Source: Sneathiella sp.
GTDB lineage: Bacteria; Pseudomonadota; Alphaproteobacteria; Sneathiellales; Sneathiellaceae
NCBI GenBank assembly: GCA_016764355.1
Contig: JAESSA010000001.1
Span: 1 to 38,832, forward strand
Direction of reading: 5' to 3'
DNA length: 38,832 bases
In this document: positions 17,090 to 25,526 of the stretch, piece by piece
Position numbering within the stretch: the first letter of the stretch is position 1
Layout of the letters: each line of letters begins with the position of its first letter
Notes under the pieces: model-generated
Told to the model about the DNA's origin: nothing
Database searches by the model: none
Seen by the model: only the letters and a program-made list of their open reading frames with translations
Made by a program: the position numbers and the translations under genes

Positions 17090-18013
17090 TTACTCAGCTG
17101 CGGGTTTTTCTACAGGTGCGGTTTCTGGTGTTTTTGCAAAATCAGGGGCTATAATTTCGGCCTTTTTCTGGTTTGCTACAAGGTCGATAATCCGCCCAAG
17201 AGTTTCCTTCATGCTCTGGCGGTGAACCACCATATCAAGCATACCTTTTTCAAGAAGGAATTCAGCGCGTTGGAACCCTTCAGGAAGTTTCTCGCGGATT
17301 GTTTCCTCAATCACACGTGGGCCTGCAAAACAAATCAAAGCGCCGGGTTCAGAAATCTGAAAATCACCAAGCATGGCATAAGATGCGGTAACACCGCCTG
17401 TTGTGGGGTCTGTGAGAACCACGATGAAAGGAAGCTTGGCTTCTTTTAGGCGTTGAACAGCAACCGTGGTGCGGGGCATCTGCATCAAGGACAGGATGCC
17501 CTCCTGCATACGCGCGCCCCCAGCGGCGGTGAACAGAATAAGCGGAGCTTTTTGCAAAATAGCCAGCTTGGAGGCCGCGACAATGGCTTCCCCAACGGCC
17601 ATACCAAGGGATCCACCCATGAAATTGAAGTTCTGAACACCAACTACGGCTGACGTATTCCCAATGGTGCCATGGGCGACGATCATAGCGTCTTTGTCTT
17701 TTGTTTTGGCGCGAGCGTCCTTCAAACGATCCGTATATTTCTTTGTATCACGGAATTTAAGCGGATCAGTTTGTACGTCTGGTAGCTCAATAACGTCGTA
17801 TTTACCGTCATCGAAAGTCATCTCGAGGCGTTCTGTGGGCCCAAGTCGCATGTGATACTCGCAATGGACACACACTTTAAGATTTACTGCCAGCTCACTG
17901 TGAAAGAGCATTTGTGAACATTCAGGGCATTTTATCCACAAATTGTCCGGCGTGTCTTTGGCGTTCGCCAATTTACGGATTTTAGGAAGAACTTTGTTTG
18001 TCAGCCAATTCAT
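17090..18013 (-). CDS. accD: acetyl-CoA carboxylase carboxyltransferase subunit beta
   Basis: 307 aa. With AccA it transfers the carboxyl group from carboxybiotin to acetyl-CoA, giving malonyl-CoA for fatty-acid synthesis. The N-terminal four-Cys zinc ribbon is complete ([13 protein letters not shown] and [10 protein letters not shown], about residues 29-55). The crotonase-type carboxyltransferase domain follows, with [40 protein letters not shown] and [13 protein letters not shown]-like sequence ([11 protein letters not shown]). A charged Ala/Pro/Glu-rich tail ends the protein. It starts 13 bp after trpA and precedes folC by 18 bp, the usual alphaproteobacterial trp-acc-fol linkage. Confidence 0.96.
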   Translation of the reverse strand: MNWLTNKVLPKIRKLANAKDTPDNLWIKCPECSQMLFHSELAVNLKVCVHCEYHMRLGPTERLEMTFDDGKYDVIELPDVQTDPLKFRDTKKYTDRLKDARAKTKDKDAMIVAHGTIGNTSAVVGVQNFNFMGGSLGMAVGEAIVAASKLAILQKAPLILFTAAGGARMQEGILSLMQMPRTTVAVQRLKEAKLPFIVVLTDPTTGGVTASYAMLGDFQISEPGALICFAGPRVIEETIREKLPEGFQRAEFLLEKGMLDMVVHRQSMKETLGRIIDLVANQKKAEIIAPDFAKTPETAPVEKPAAE

Positions 18014-18026
18014 CGCGAGAATTCCG

Positions 18027-18845
18027 TTATTTCTTTGTGACGCTGCGAATGCCAGCGGAGAGTTCGGTTGCTAAGGCAAGAGTGGCTTGAACGGCCGCTT
18101 GCCTATCGTTACCTGAGGCTATTTGCTCAATCAACGCCGTGCCCACAACAGCGCCATCAGCAATTTCTGCAATTTCTGCGGCCTGAACACCTGTTCGAAT
18201 ACCAAACCCCACAGCAATCGGTATATCGGTAGCCCGCTTGATGCGTTCAAGGGATTTCGCAACATCGGCAGCTTCTGGTGCCGCGGCTCCAGTTGTGCCT
18301 GCGATTGACACATAATAAAGAAAACCTGATGTGTTCTTCAAAATGGTTTGTAACCGCGCGTCATCAGTTGTGGGGGTTGCCAAGCGAATGAAGTTAATCC
18401 CGGCTTTCATGGCAGGTATACAAAGCTCGTCATCTTCTTCAGCGGGCAAATCCACGATGATCAGCCCATCTACACCTGTTTGCTTGGCGTCGGTGAGAAA
18501 TTTTTCAACGCCGTAGGCATAAATGGGGTTGAAATAGCCCATTAAAACGATGGGTGTTTCGTCATTTGTTTCGCGAAAATCACGGATTAAATGCAGTGTT
18601 GATTTTAGTGTGGTGCCAGATGCCAAGGCACGTAAACCCGCTTGTTGAATTGCAGGACCATCAGCCATTGGGTCAGTGAAGGGCATGCCCACTTCAATAA
18701 TATCAGCACCTGCGCCGGGTAGGCTCTTGATGAGTTGCAGGGCCGTCTCATGGTCAGGATCCCCCGCCATAACAAAAGTGATGAAAGCCGCGCGGCTTTC
18801 TTCTTTTAAAGCTGCAAATCGGCGGTCAATACGGGTTTCAATCAC
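18027..18845 (-). CDS. trpA: tryptophan synthase alpha subunit
   Basis: 272 aa. It cleaves indole-3-glycerol phosphate to indole, which is channelled to TrpB. Visible family motifs: '[17 protein letters not shown]', '[20 protein letters not shown]' (with the catalytic Glu of IEVGMP and the Asp of FTDP), '[13 protein letters not shown]', '[11 protein letters not shown]', '[14 protein letters not shown]' and '[11 protein letters not shown]'. Length is standard. Its start overlaps the trpB stop by 4 bp (ATGA), so the two subunits are translationally coupled, as expected for an alpha2beta2 complex. Confidence 0.97.
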   Translation of the reverse strand: MIETRIDRRFAALKEESRAAFITFVMAGDPDHETALQLIKSLPGAGADIIEVGMPFTDPMADGPAIQQAGLRALASGTTLKSTLHLIRDFRETNDETPIVLMGYFNPIYAYGVEKFLTDAKQTGVDGLIIVDLPAEEDDELCIPAMKAGINFIRLATPTTDDARLQTILKNTSGFLYYVSIAGTTGAAAPEAADVAKSLERIKRATDIPIAVGFGIRTGVQAAEIAEIADGAVVGTALIEQIASGNDRQAAVQATLALATELSAGIRSVTKK

Positions 18846-20053
18846 AATTTAACTCCCAGCGCGTCTGCGACAGTAAAGATATCTTTGTCTCCGCGACCGG
18901 AGAGATTGACCACAATTACATGATCTTTTGGCAATTCTGGGGCAAGTTTTTCCAAATAAGCGAGTGCATGACTGGATTCAAGCGCCGGGATAATACCCTC
19001 TAATTTACAACAAAGCTGGAACGCTTCCAGAGCTTCATCGTCTGTGGCATTCACATAATTTACGCGACCCACATCATTAAGCCAGGAATGTTCTGGCCCA
19101 ATTCCGGGGTAATCGAGCCCGGCAGAGATAGAATGGGCTTCAATAATTTGGCCATCGTCATCTTGCAGCAAATAGGTGCGATTTCCGTGAAGGATGCCGG
19201 GGCGTCCGCCTTTTAAGGAAGCCGCATGTTTATCCGTATCGATACCATGGCCCGCTGCTTCCACGCCGATGATGTCCACGTTCTCATCATCAAGGAAGGT
19301 ATGGAACAAACCCATAGCGTTTGATCCGCCGCCAATGCAGGCAAGCAAAGTGTCAGGAAGACGGCCTTCCGCATCCATAATCTGACGGCGCACTTCTTCG
19401 CCGATCACATTTTGGAAATCACGGACCAAGGTTGGATAAGGATGGGGGCCCGCAACAGTACCGATAATGTAGAAAGTGTCTTCCACATTGGTCACCCAAT
19501 CGCGCAGGGCTTCGTTCATGGCGTCTTTTAAAGTCCGAGACCCTGATTTCACAGAGATAACTTCAGCGCCCAGCAATTTCATGCGGAAAACATTGGGGGC
19601 CTGACGTTCAATGTCAACCTCACCCATATAAATGGTGCAGGGAAGACCAAAACGCGCGGCAACAGTTGCAGTAGCAACACCGTGTTGGCCTGCGCCGGTC
19701 TCTGCAATGATACGTTTTTTATTCATACGCAGAGCGAGTAATATCTGGCCCATGCAGTTGTTAATTTTATGGGCACCCGTATGGTTTAGATCTTCCCGTT
19801 TCAGGTAAATCTTTGCACCGCCAAAATGCTCTGTCAGGCGTTCTGCAAAATACAGCGGGCTTTCTCGTCCCACATAATGTTTGAGCAGACTTTTGAGCTG
19901 CGCAGCAAATTCAGGGTCTTGTTTAGAGCTTTCGTAAGCCTGATCCAATTCCAGAATGAGCGGCATGAGGGTTTCTGCCACGAACTGTCCACCGAAAATA
20001 CCAAAATGGCCTGTATCATCAGGCCCGGCCCGGTATGTATTTAATTGCGTCAT
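18842..20053 (-). CDS. trpB: tryptophan synthase beta subunit
   Basis: 403 aa. This PLP enzyme condenses indole with L-serine to form tryptophan. The PLP lysine lies in '[10 protein letters not shown]' (about residue 97), followed by '[17 protein letters not shown]', the phosphate-binding glycine loop '[13 protein letters not shown]' and '[10 protein letters not shown]' near the C-terminus. The N-terminus [17 protein letters not shown] is typical. Length is normal for TrpB1. It lies 29 bp after trpF and overlaps trpA by 4 bp. The start ATG has only a weak Shine-Dalgarno match. Confidence 0.97.
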   Translation of the reverse strand: MTQLNTYRAGPDDTGHFGIFGGQFVAETLMPLILELDQAYESSKQDPEFAAQLKSLLKHYVGRESPLYFAERLTEHFGGAKIYLKREDLNHTGAHKINNCMGQILLALRMNKKRIIAETGAGQHGVATATVAARFGLPCTIYMGEVDIERQAPNVFRMKLLGAEVISVKSGSRTLKDAMNEALRDWVTNVEDTFYIIGTVAGPHPYPTLVRDFQNVIGEEVRRQIMDAEGRLPDTLLACIGGGSNAMGLFHTFLDDENVDIIGVEAAGHGIDTDKHAASLKGGRPGILHGNRTYLLQDDDGQIIEAHSISAGLDYPGIGPEHSWLNDVGRVNYVNATDDEALEAFQLCCKLEGIIPALESSHALAYLEKLAPELPKDHVIVVNLSGRGDKDIFTVADALGVKL

Positions 20054-20082
20054 AGCTTAACCGTTCTCAAAAATCTCAACAT

Positions 20083-20733
20083 TCAAATCGTGCGGACTGC
20101 CTCTAAAAAGCGAGCAATTGCCGCAGGGTCTTTTACCCCCGGCTTCACTTCAACACCGGACGAGGTATCCACGCAAGGCGCGCCACTAATGGTGACAGCC
20201 TCCAACACATTCGCCGCATCCAATCCACCGGCTAACATCCAAGGCAGTGAAGGGGTAACATTTGCCAGCATTCGCCAGTCAAATACAAGTCCATTCCCAC
20301 CCGGTAATGCATTTTCCATGCTTTTAGGAGCTTTTGCATCAAACAGCAACATGTCTGCTGCTCCCACATAGGAATTTGCGTTCTCTATATCAATTTTCTC
20401 GGCAATTTTTAACGCTTTCATGACCGGGATATTGAAAGCTTTTTTAATCTCCAGAACCCGCTCTACGCTCTCACTGCCATGAAGTTGTATCAAGTCTAGT
20501 CGCGCAACTGCTAAAACGTCCCTGATCAGATCATCGTCTGGGTCAACAAATAGCCCCACGATCTTGACTGTATCGGGTACATGTTCCGTAAGCATAGCGG
20601 CTTGTGCAGGGGTAACGGCACGCGGACTTTTGGCAAAAAAGACCATTCCAATATAATCGGCTTTGCCATCAACTGCGGCCTTTACGGATACAGCGTCATT
20701 GAGACCACAGATTTTTGCTTGAACGCGGGTCAT
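20083..20733 (-). CDS. trpF: phosphoribosylanthranilate isomerase
   Basis: A 216-aa TIM-barrel enzyme that performs the Amadori rearrangement of phosphoribosylanthranilate in tryptophan synthesis. The N-terminal 'AKICGLNDA' carries the catalytic Cys; 'ADYIGMVFFAKSPRAV', 'IVGLFVDPDDD' and 'DLIQLHGSE' follow, and the second catalytic Asp lies in 'LLFDAKAPK'. 'LAGGLDAANV' and 'VDTSSGVEVKPGVKD' form the phosphate site. Its start overlaps the pyrF stop by 4 bp, and trpB follows 29 bp downstream, so it belongs to the same transcript. Confidence 0.96.
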   Translation of the reverse strand: MTRVQAKICGLNDAVSVKAAVDGKADYIGMVFFAKSPRAVTPAQAAMLTEHVPDTVKIVGLFVDPDDDLIRDVLAVARLDLIQLHGSESVERVLEIKKAFNIPVMKALKIAEKIDIENANSYVGAADMLLFDAKAPKSMENALPGGNGLVFDWRMLANVTPSLPWMLAGGLDAANVLEAVTISGAPCVDTSSGVEVKPGVKDPAAIARFLEAVRTI

Positions 20734-21440
20734 CGAGCTAAATCTTCTGCAATATTGGCGACGGCCTCAGCTGGATTGGCGGCTCCTGTAATGGGACGGC
20801 CAATGACCAGATAATCTGCACCGTCATTGAGGGCCTCTACAGGAGTTTTGACCCGTTTTTGATCCCCGTGATCACTGCCTGTTGGGCGAATGCCTGGCAC
20901 AACCAACTTAAAGTCGGGTCCGCATTGCACACGAAGGGCTGCAATTTCAAGGGGACTGCATATGACGCCATCTGCGCCGTTTTCTTGTGCAAGGGCGGCT
21001 AACCGCAGAACCTGACTAGCGGTATCGCTCTCCACGCCCGTTTCCAATAAATCAGCGTTATCCATGCTGGTTAGGACGGTAACAGCAAGGATCATCGGGC
21101 GAGCGTCTCCAAATTCGGCGGATGCATCGCTTGCAGCTTTGATCATATCAGCGCCGCCACAGCCATGTATTGTCAGCATATTGGGAGCGACGGACCGCGC
21201 AGCCGCGCGAACAGCACCTGCAACCGTATTGGGTATATCGTGGAATTTTAAATCCAGAAATAGCGGTGTATCTTGACCCACAACCTCAAGAATCCCTTGG
21301 GGGCCAAAACTGGTAAAGAATTCTTTGCCAAGTTTTATGCCGCCTGTATGAGGGGCGATGGCCGCGCCGATGGTCTTGGCAAGACCAAGATCATTTTTGT
21401 CGATCGCTGTAAATATAGGGTTTGCTGGTTGCTTACGCAT
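20730..21440 (-). CDS. pyrF: orotidine 5'-phosphate decarboxylase
   Basis: A 236-aa TIM-barrel enzyme of pyrimidine synthesis that decarboxylates OMP to UMP. The catalytic Asp-Lys-Asp signature is 'FLDLKFHDIPNTV' (about residues 60-72). 'IFTAIDKND' at the N-terminus, 'GGIKLGKEFF', 'LTIHGCGGADM', 'LVVPGIRPTGSDHGDQKR' and 'YLVIGRPITGAANP' complete the family pattern. It is the first gene of the string reading to folC. A TATAAT on the minus strand at 21503-21498 could be its -10 element, but I find no convincing -35. Confidence 0.95.
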   Translation of the reverse strand: MRKQPANPIFTAIDKNDLGLAKTIGAAIAPHTGGIKLGKEFFTSFGPQGILEVVGQDTPLFLDLKFHDIPNTVAGAVRAAARSVAPNMLTIHGCGGADMIKAASDASAEFGDARPMILAVTVLTSMDNADLLETGVESDTASQVLRLAALAQENGADGVICSPLEIAALRVQCGPDFKLVVPGIRPTGSDHGDQKRVKTPVEALNDGADYLVIGRPITGAANPAEAVANIAEDLAR

Positions 21441-21547
21441 AAAGTCTCTATTCGATAAACAGGGCTGGGCCCTATGGATTCGGGTGGATAATAGTCAATT
21501 ATACATGAAAGGAAAGAGATAGAAGGGGCAAATACAAGATTTTACAA

Positions 21548-22249
21548 TTATGAAGGCTTAGGCCATGTCGTGGTCTTCTGAGTTTCTATATATGCATCCA
21601 ATCTGTCAAAAAGCCGATCTGAAAAAGGTGTGCCTAACAAATCGAAGCTTTTAAAACGATCCATTCTGAAATTTCTAAAATCTTGCCGTAGTTCGCACCA
21701 TGCTACAAGGAGCTGGATACTTTCAAAAAAGACAATAAGAAGTGGACATACAATCCGCTCGGTCAGAATGCCGTTTGGTGTTTGGTAACAAGTTTTCGCT
21801 TTTTGCTGCTGCCTTATTGCGCTTCGAACATCTGGCATAGAGACATGGATTATTGTGGTGTTCACGAATTTAGGTATTACTTGGCGAGCAGAATGCATCA
21901 GTCGCCGCCTATCAGGTGGCAGGACCGCTTCGATTTTACTCAACACATTTTCAGAAGCGCGGCTTATATGGGGGTCCCCATTATATTTGACCCATTGAAT
22001 GCCCAGCATGACAGCATCAATCTCTTCTTCTGAGAGCATCATAGGCGGCATATCGAAGCCTTGATCAAGAATGTAGCCCATTCCCGCTTCGCCGCGAATA
22101 GGAACCCGGTTTGCCATCAGGTCTTGGATGTCCCGATAGATCGTTCTAGTGGACACCTCTAGTTCCTGCGCAATAGCCTGTGCCGTTACCACAGATTTAT
22201 TCCGCTGCAACACTTGAATGATCTGAAAGAGTCTCTCTGCGCGCCTCAT
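21548..22249 (-). CDS. YafY-type HTH and WYL-domain transcription regulator
   Basis: A 233-aa regulator. The N-terminal winged helix (about residues 1-60) reads 'RAERLFQIIQVLQRNKSVVTAQAIAQELEVSTRTIYRDI'. A WYL ligand-sensing domain follows from about 130 to 215 (ERIVCPLLIVFFESIQLLVAWCELRQDFRNFRMDR). Such proteins bind a small molecule or nucleic acid through the WYL part and control a divergent gene. The GST-like gene is divergent and 101 bp away, and a perfect CTGACAG inverted repeat lies between them, so this pair is its likely target. Ligand unknown. Confidence 0.9.
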   Translation of the reverse strand: MRRAERLFQIIQVLQRNKSVVTAQAIAQELEVSTRTIYRDIQDLMANRVPIRGEAGMGYILDQGFDMPPMMLSEEEIDAVMLGIQWVKYNGDPHISRASENVLSKIEAVLPPDRRRLMHSARQVIPKFVNTTIIHVSMPDVRSAIRQQQKAKTCYQTPNGILTERIVCPLLIVFFESIQLLVAWCELRQDFRNFRMDRFKSFDLLGTPFSDRLFDRLDAYIETQKTTTWPKPS

Positions 22250-22281
22250 AAATGTTCTCTTTTCGTTTTCCTGACACTCTC

Positions 22282-22299
22282 CTGACAGTATGCTGTCAG
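22282..22299. promoter_or_regulatory. operator-like inverted repeat CTGACAG-TATG-CTGTCAG
   Basis: Perfect 7-bp arms around a 4-bp centre lie midway between the WYL regulator and the GST-like gene. A further half-site (CTGACAC) sits at 22271-22277. I recall TGACAG/CTGTCA-type palindromes beside YafY-family regulators, so this is probably that regulator's site. Confidence 0.7.
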
Positions 22300-22350
22300 T
22301 AGGGGGGTGATATCAAGGGGTATTACAAACCGAATATAAGGAATACCGCT

Positions 22351-23097
22351 ATGACACCGTCCATCACCGTTCATCAGTTCCCAGCTGTTCTTGGCATGCA
22401 GCCCAGCTCCTTTGGGCTGAAGTTGGAAACGTGGCTTCGCATGAGGGGGCAAGAGCACACGGTTATCTCTTCTGTCCGCGAATTGGGACCGAAGGGTAAG
22501 GTTCCGTTCGCCAAAATTGATGGGAAGATCTTAGGGGATAGTGAGTTGATTATCAAACACCTGTCAAAATCTGGGCGTAAATGTCTAGAAGCAGGCCTTG
22601 ATGCACGCCAGAGGGCAAAAGGGATCCTTATTCGCCGCTTGGTGGAGGAGCATTTATATTTTGTTCTGGTTTATTCTCGTTGGGTGGATCCGGATGGGTG
22701 GCGGGGGTTCCAGCCCCTATTTTTTGGCCCTGCACCGGCTATTGTTCGCGGTTTTATCTCCAAAAAAATACGGAAAAAAATTGTTGCTTCACTCGCAGGG
22801 CAAGGCATAGCCCGTCATACACCACAGGAGGTCTATGAGAAGGGGCGGGTTGATTTTTTGGCCTTATCTACTTTGCTTGGGGACAGAGACTATTTTTTAG
22901 GTGAAGGGCCAACCCAAACAGATGCAAGCGCCTATGGATTGCTCGCGAACTTTCACTATTCCCCAATTCATGGGCCTCTACAGGAAATGCTAAAAGAGCA
23001 TAAAAACCTGATCGGGTTTGTTGAGAGAATAAAGAGTGAATATTGGCCGAACTCTAAACTGGGTGGCGGTGATGAGGAGAAGTTTATCCCGGCTTGA
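22351..23097 (+). CDS. glutathione S-transferase-like (metaxin/FAXC-type) protein
   Basis: 248 aa with an N-terminal thioredoxin-like domain (about 1-78) and an all-helical C-terminal domain (about 90-235). The N-terminus reads 'ITVHQFPAVLGMQPSSFGLKLETWLRMRG' and lacks a CxxC. 'GKVPFAKIDGKILGDSELIIKHL' is the cis-Pro and glutathione gamma-glutamyl binding region. The C-terminal 'YFLGEGPTQTDASAYGLLANF' is the conserved N-capping motif of the metaxin/failed-axon-connections branch of the GST superfamily. Substrate is unknown. An AAGGAA site precedes the ATG. Control by the divergent WYL regulator is inferred from the intervening palindrome. Confidence 0.85.
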   Translation: MTPSITVHQFPAVLGMQPSSFGLKLETWLRMRGQEHTVISSVRELGPKGKVPFAKIDGKILGDSELIIKHLSKSGRKCLEAGLDARQRAKGILIRRLVEEHLYFVLVYSRWVDPDGWRGFQPLFFGPAPAIVRGFISKKIRKKIVASLAGQGIARHTPQEVYEKGRVDFLALSTLLGDRDYFLGEGPTQTDASAYGLLANFHYSPIHGPLQEMLKEHKNLIGFVERIKSEYWPNSKLGGGDEEKFIPA

Positions 23098-23135
23098 ACT
23101 GGGCTTACAGACTTCCGCCAGTTAACTATTTGCCC

Positions 23136-23181
23136 TTGACCGATTGGGGTGGTTGTCCTAAATACTAAAAATAGGACAACC
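23136..23181 (+). promoter_or_regulatory. promoter and operator of the TetR gene
   Basis: TTGACC (23136-23141) and TAAATA (23159-23164) are spaced 17 bp and fit a sigma-70-type promoter. A perfect 10-bp inverted repeat, GGTTGTCCTA (23151-23160) and TAGGACAACC (23172-23181), overlaps the -10, so bound repressor would block it. Autoregulation by the TetR protein encoded next is inferred. Confidence 0.7.
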
Positions 23182-23217
23182 GTCCTACACGACGATTTGT
23201 GAGAGGAGGGCTAATCG

Positions 23218-23820
23218 GTGGGCAATAAATCAACACGAGATCATATTGTTGAATCGGCTGATCAGCTATTTTACCAGCAGGGGTTTGAGCATACTTCGTT
23301 TGCAGATATTGCAGGGGTTGTGAAAATATCCCGGGGAAATTTCTACTATCATTTTAAATCAAAAGACGAAATTCTAGATGCGGTGATTAATCTGCGTTTG
23401 ACAGATACAGCAAAAATGCTGGGCTTGTGGGATGGGATGAGCGAAACACCCGCGGATCGAATTAGGAGTTTTATCAATATCCTGGTGACCAATCGGGCCA
23501 AAATAAAACAGCATGGGTGCCCGGTTGGTACGCTAGTCAATGAACTTGCGAGACTCGATCATGCTGCAAAATCCAACGCCAGTAAGATCTTTTCACTGTT
23601 TCGAGGATGGCTAAGCAAACAGTTCTTACAAATGGGGTGCGGCGGTGAGTCTGATGGGCTGGCCATGCACCTTTTGGCGCGCAGTCAAGGGGTTGCGAGC
23701 TTGGCAACCGCTTTTCAAGATGAAGCTTTCATCTACTTAGAAGTCAAACAAATGAATGATTGGCTGGATAAGTGCATAAAAGCGCACCCTTTGCCTGAAA
23801 TTCAAGCCCCTCAAGTTTAA
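23218..23820 (+). CDS. TetR/AcrR-family transcription regulator
   Basis: A 200-aa repressor-type protein. The N-terminal helix-turn-helix (about 8-55) reads 'IVESADQLFYQQGFEHTSFADIAGVVKISRGNFYYHFKSKDEIL'. The C-terminal ligand domain contains 'HGCPVGTLVNELARLD', a pattern common in TetR proteins sensing reactive or lipophilic compounds. GTG start with a strong GAGGAGG site 8 bases upstream. The YciI-like gene starts 12 bp after the stop, and the glycosylase gene follows, so the three may form one operon under the operator just upstream. Confidence 0.92.
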   Translation: MGNKSTRDHIVESADQLFYQQGFEHTSFADIAGVVKISRGNFYYHFKSKDEILDAVINLRLTDTAKMLGLWDGMSETPADRIRSFINILVTNRAKIKQHGCPVGTLVNELARLDHAAKSNASKIFSLFRGWLSKQFLQMGCGGESDGLAMHLLARSQGVASLATAFQDEAFIYLEVKQMNDWLDKCIKAHPLPEIQAPQV

Positions 23821-23832
23821 GAGAGAAAAAAC

Positions 23833-24126
23833 ATGTTTATTATACTCCTCAAATTTTCTGACAATAAATCTCGGGCAGGCCAATTGATGGAAAGCCATAA
23901 AGAATGGATCAAACGCGGCTTTGATGAGAGTGTATTTCTTGTGGTCGGTAGCTTGAAACCAAATTTAGGCGGGGGGATTGTGGCCCATAATACATCGCTG
24001 GAAGCCCTGCAAAACCGTGTGGCGAAGGACCCGTTTGTGGCAGAAAATGTCGTGGTTGCTGAAATTTCGGAAATCTCGCCGGCAAGGGTGGATGAAAGAT
24101 TAAGCTTTTTACTGGACGCCCAATAA
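23833..24126 (+). CDS. YciI-family protein
   Basis: A 97-aa single-domain protein of the YCII/dimeric alpha-beta barrel fold. Conserved pieces are 'HKEWIKRGFDESVFLVVGSLKP', 'GGGIVAHNTSLEAL' and 'RVAKDPFVAENVV'. The His of 'SHKEW' and the Asp of 'KDPF' are the usual putative active-site pair. Biochemical role is unknown for most members. It starts 12 bp after the TetR gene and is probably regulated with it. Confidence 0.85.
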   Translation: MFIILLKFSDNKSRAGQLMESHKEWIKRGFDESVFLVVGSLKPNLGGGIVAHNTSLEALQNRVAKDPFVAENVVVAEISEISPARVDERLSFLLDAQ

Positions 24127-24163
24127 TCATTTCGCAATTTATGATCACGAGGATTCAAGGCAT

Positions 24164-24772
24164 ATGAGCACAGCATTTTTTGGCCCAGACAATAAGCCAC
24201 GTTGTGGCTGGACGGGCGGAGCGCCGGAATTTCTGGACTATCACGATAGCGAGTGGGGATTTCCTGTTAAGGACGATCGCCGTTTGTTTGAGAAACTATG
24301 CCTTGAGAGTTTTCAGTCTGGTTTGAGTTGGCGCACAATTTTGGTAAAGCGCGACAATTTCCGCGCCGCTTTTTGTCATTTTGATTTTGACAAAATTGCA
24401 AAGTTTGATGATCAGGACCGGGACCGCTTATTGAAAGATGCCGGAATTGTCCGTCATCGTGGTAAAATTGACGCTGTGATTAATAACGCAAAAAGAGCTC
24501 AGGAGCTGGTGGCGGATGCGGGATCACTTGCCGCCTTTTTCTGGCGATATGAAGTGGATGCAAAGCATCGAGGTAAACCGCAGTCTGTCTCAACGTCAGA
24601 GCAATCGGTTACCTTGGCAAAAGATCTTAAAAAACTGGGGTGGAAATTTGTCGGCCCCACGACTGTATATGCCTTTATGCAAGCCATGGGGGTGATCAAC
24701 GATCATACTGAAGAGTGCGTGATCCGGACAGAGGTAGACCAGGCGCGAACCCGCTTCAAAAAGCCTGACTGA
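24164..24772 (+). CDS. tag: DNA-3-methyladenine glycosylase I
   Basis: A 202-aa base-excision repair enzyme that removes 3-methyladenine from alkylated DNA. The zinc-site residues appear in 'RCGW', 'YHDSEWG' near the N-terminus and 'NDHTEECV' near the C-terminus. The HhH-type core has 'LFEKLCLESFQSGLSWRTIL' with the catalytic Glu, and 'GIVRHRGKIDAVINNA'. Length fits the family. It lies 37 bp after the YciI-like gene; grouping with TetR would suggest an inducible stress operon. Its last codons overlap the terminator of the convergent lapA gene. Confidence 0.94.
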   Translation: MSTAFFGPDNKPRCGWTGGAPEFLDYHDSEWGFPVKDDRRLFEKLCLESFQSGLSWRTILVKRDNFRAAFCHFDFDKIAKFDDQDRDRLLKDAGIVRHRGKIDAVINNAKRAQELVADAGSLAAFFWRYEVDAKHRGKPQSVSTSEQSVTLAKDLKKLGWKFVGPTTVYAFMQAMGVINDHTEECVIRTEVDQARTRFKKPD

Positions 24773-24788
24773 TGTCTGAATTCAGGCT
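24757..24788 (-). terminator. intrinsic terminator of the lapA transcript
   Basis: AGCCTGA (24762-24768) pairs with TCAGGCT (24782-24788). Read on the minus strand, the hairpin begins in the lapA stop region and ends in a run of five T. The same bases encode the last residues of the convergent glycosylase. Confidence 0.7.
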
Positions 24789-25141
24789 GCGTTTGACTTG
24801 CTTTGATCGCTAAGAGCTGGGGCGTTGGCTGTTGCCTGCCTAGTGGATGTTTTTGTCGCTTCTAATTCACGGGTCAAGCAGGTGACCTCTCCTTGAAGTT
24901 TTACAATCTCCCGTTTTCCCTGGCGGGCTTCACTGCGTGCTTTTGCAACGGATACAGCCGTTCTAACGGCCCCTAAAATCACGCCCAAAAATCCACCTGC
25001 AAGAATGAGAGCAAAGAGAGGGACTTCCATCTCGAACGGAAGGGGGAAGAATGAAAAAGAGACATCTCCCTTATTGCCCATACTCAAAATGACAATTGTT
25101 ACGCCTATTATGGCTAAAAAGGCCCAAGAAAAAATTTTCAA
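24782..25141 (-). CDS. lapA: LapA-domain (DUF1049) inner-membrane protein
   Basis: 119 aa. Two membrane helices, about residues 3-20 (IFSWAFLAIIGVTIVILS) and 38-60 (VPLFALILAGGFLGVILGAV), are followed by a cytoplasmic coiled coil (about 65-105). This is the lipopolysaccharide assembly protein A layout. In E. coli LapA works with LapB in controlling LPS synthesis; here the function is inferred by family only. It starts 33 bp after ihfB, the usual alphaproteobacterial order. A Thr/Ala/Ser-rich tail ends the protein, and an intrinsic terminator starts at its stop codon. Confidence 0.85.
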   Translation of the reverse strand: MKIFSWAFLAIIGVTIVILSMGNKGDVSFSFFPLPFEMEVPLFALILAGGFLGVILGAVRTAVSVAKARSEARQGKREIVKLQGEVTCLTRELEATKTSTRQATANAPALSDQSKSNAA

Positions 25142-25174
25142 CGCTCGTCCTTTGATGTAAGCGGATATGGCCCC

Positions 25175-25465
25175 TTATTTTTCAACAGGGGCGTTTAACC
25201 GTTCTCTTAATTTTTTGCCGCATTTGAAATAGGGCACAAATTTTTTCTCAACTTGAACCGCTTCTCCGGTTTTAGGATTGCGGCCAACCCGTGCCGAACG
25301 TTCCTTTGTGGAGAATGCCCCAAAACCTCTAAGCTCGACCCGGTCCCCCCGTGCCATTGCATTCGAAATTTCGTTAAAGATTGTTGTTACGATATTTTGT
25401 ACATCGCTTCGGTATAGATCTTTGTGCTTTTCTGCAAGAAGATCAATTAGCTCCGATTTTATCAT
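25175..25465 (-). CDS. ihfB: integration host factor beta subunit
   Basis: A 96-aa DNA-bending HU/IHF-family protein. It begins [14 protein letters not shown] and has '[48 protein letters not shown]', including the intercalating Pro in 'GRNPKTGE'. The length and 'GFGAFS' pattern fit IhfB more than HU, and the position between sppA/rpsA and lapA is the usual ihfB place. It is a heterodimer partner of IhfA, involved in nucleoid structure, transcription and recombination. Confidence 0.95.
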   Translation of the reverse strand: MIKSELIDLLAEKHKDLYRSDVQNIVTTIFNEISNAMARGDRVELRGFGAFSTKERSARVGRNPKTGEAVQVEKKFVPYFKCGKKLRERLNAPVEK

Positions 25466-25526
25466 TCTAAGATGCCCTTAATTCTAAAGAGACTGATGTA
25501 ATCTTGTTTATTATGTATAATTTTAT

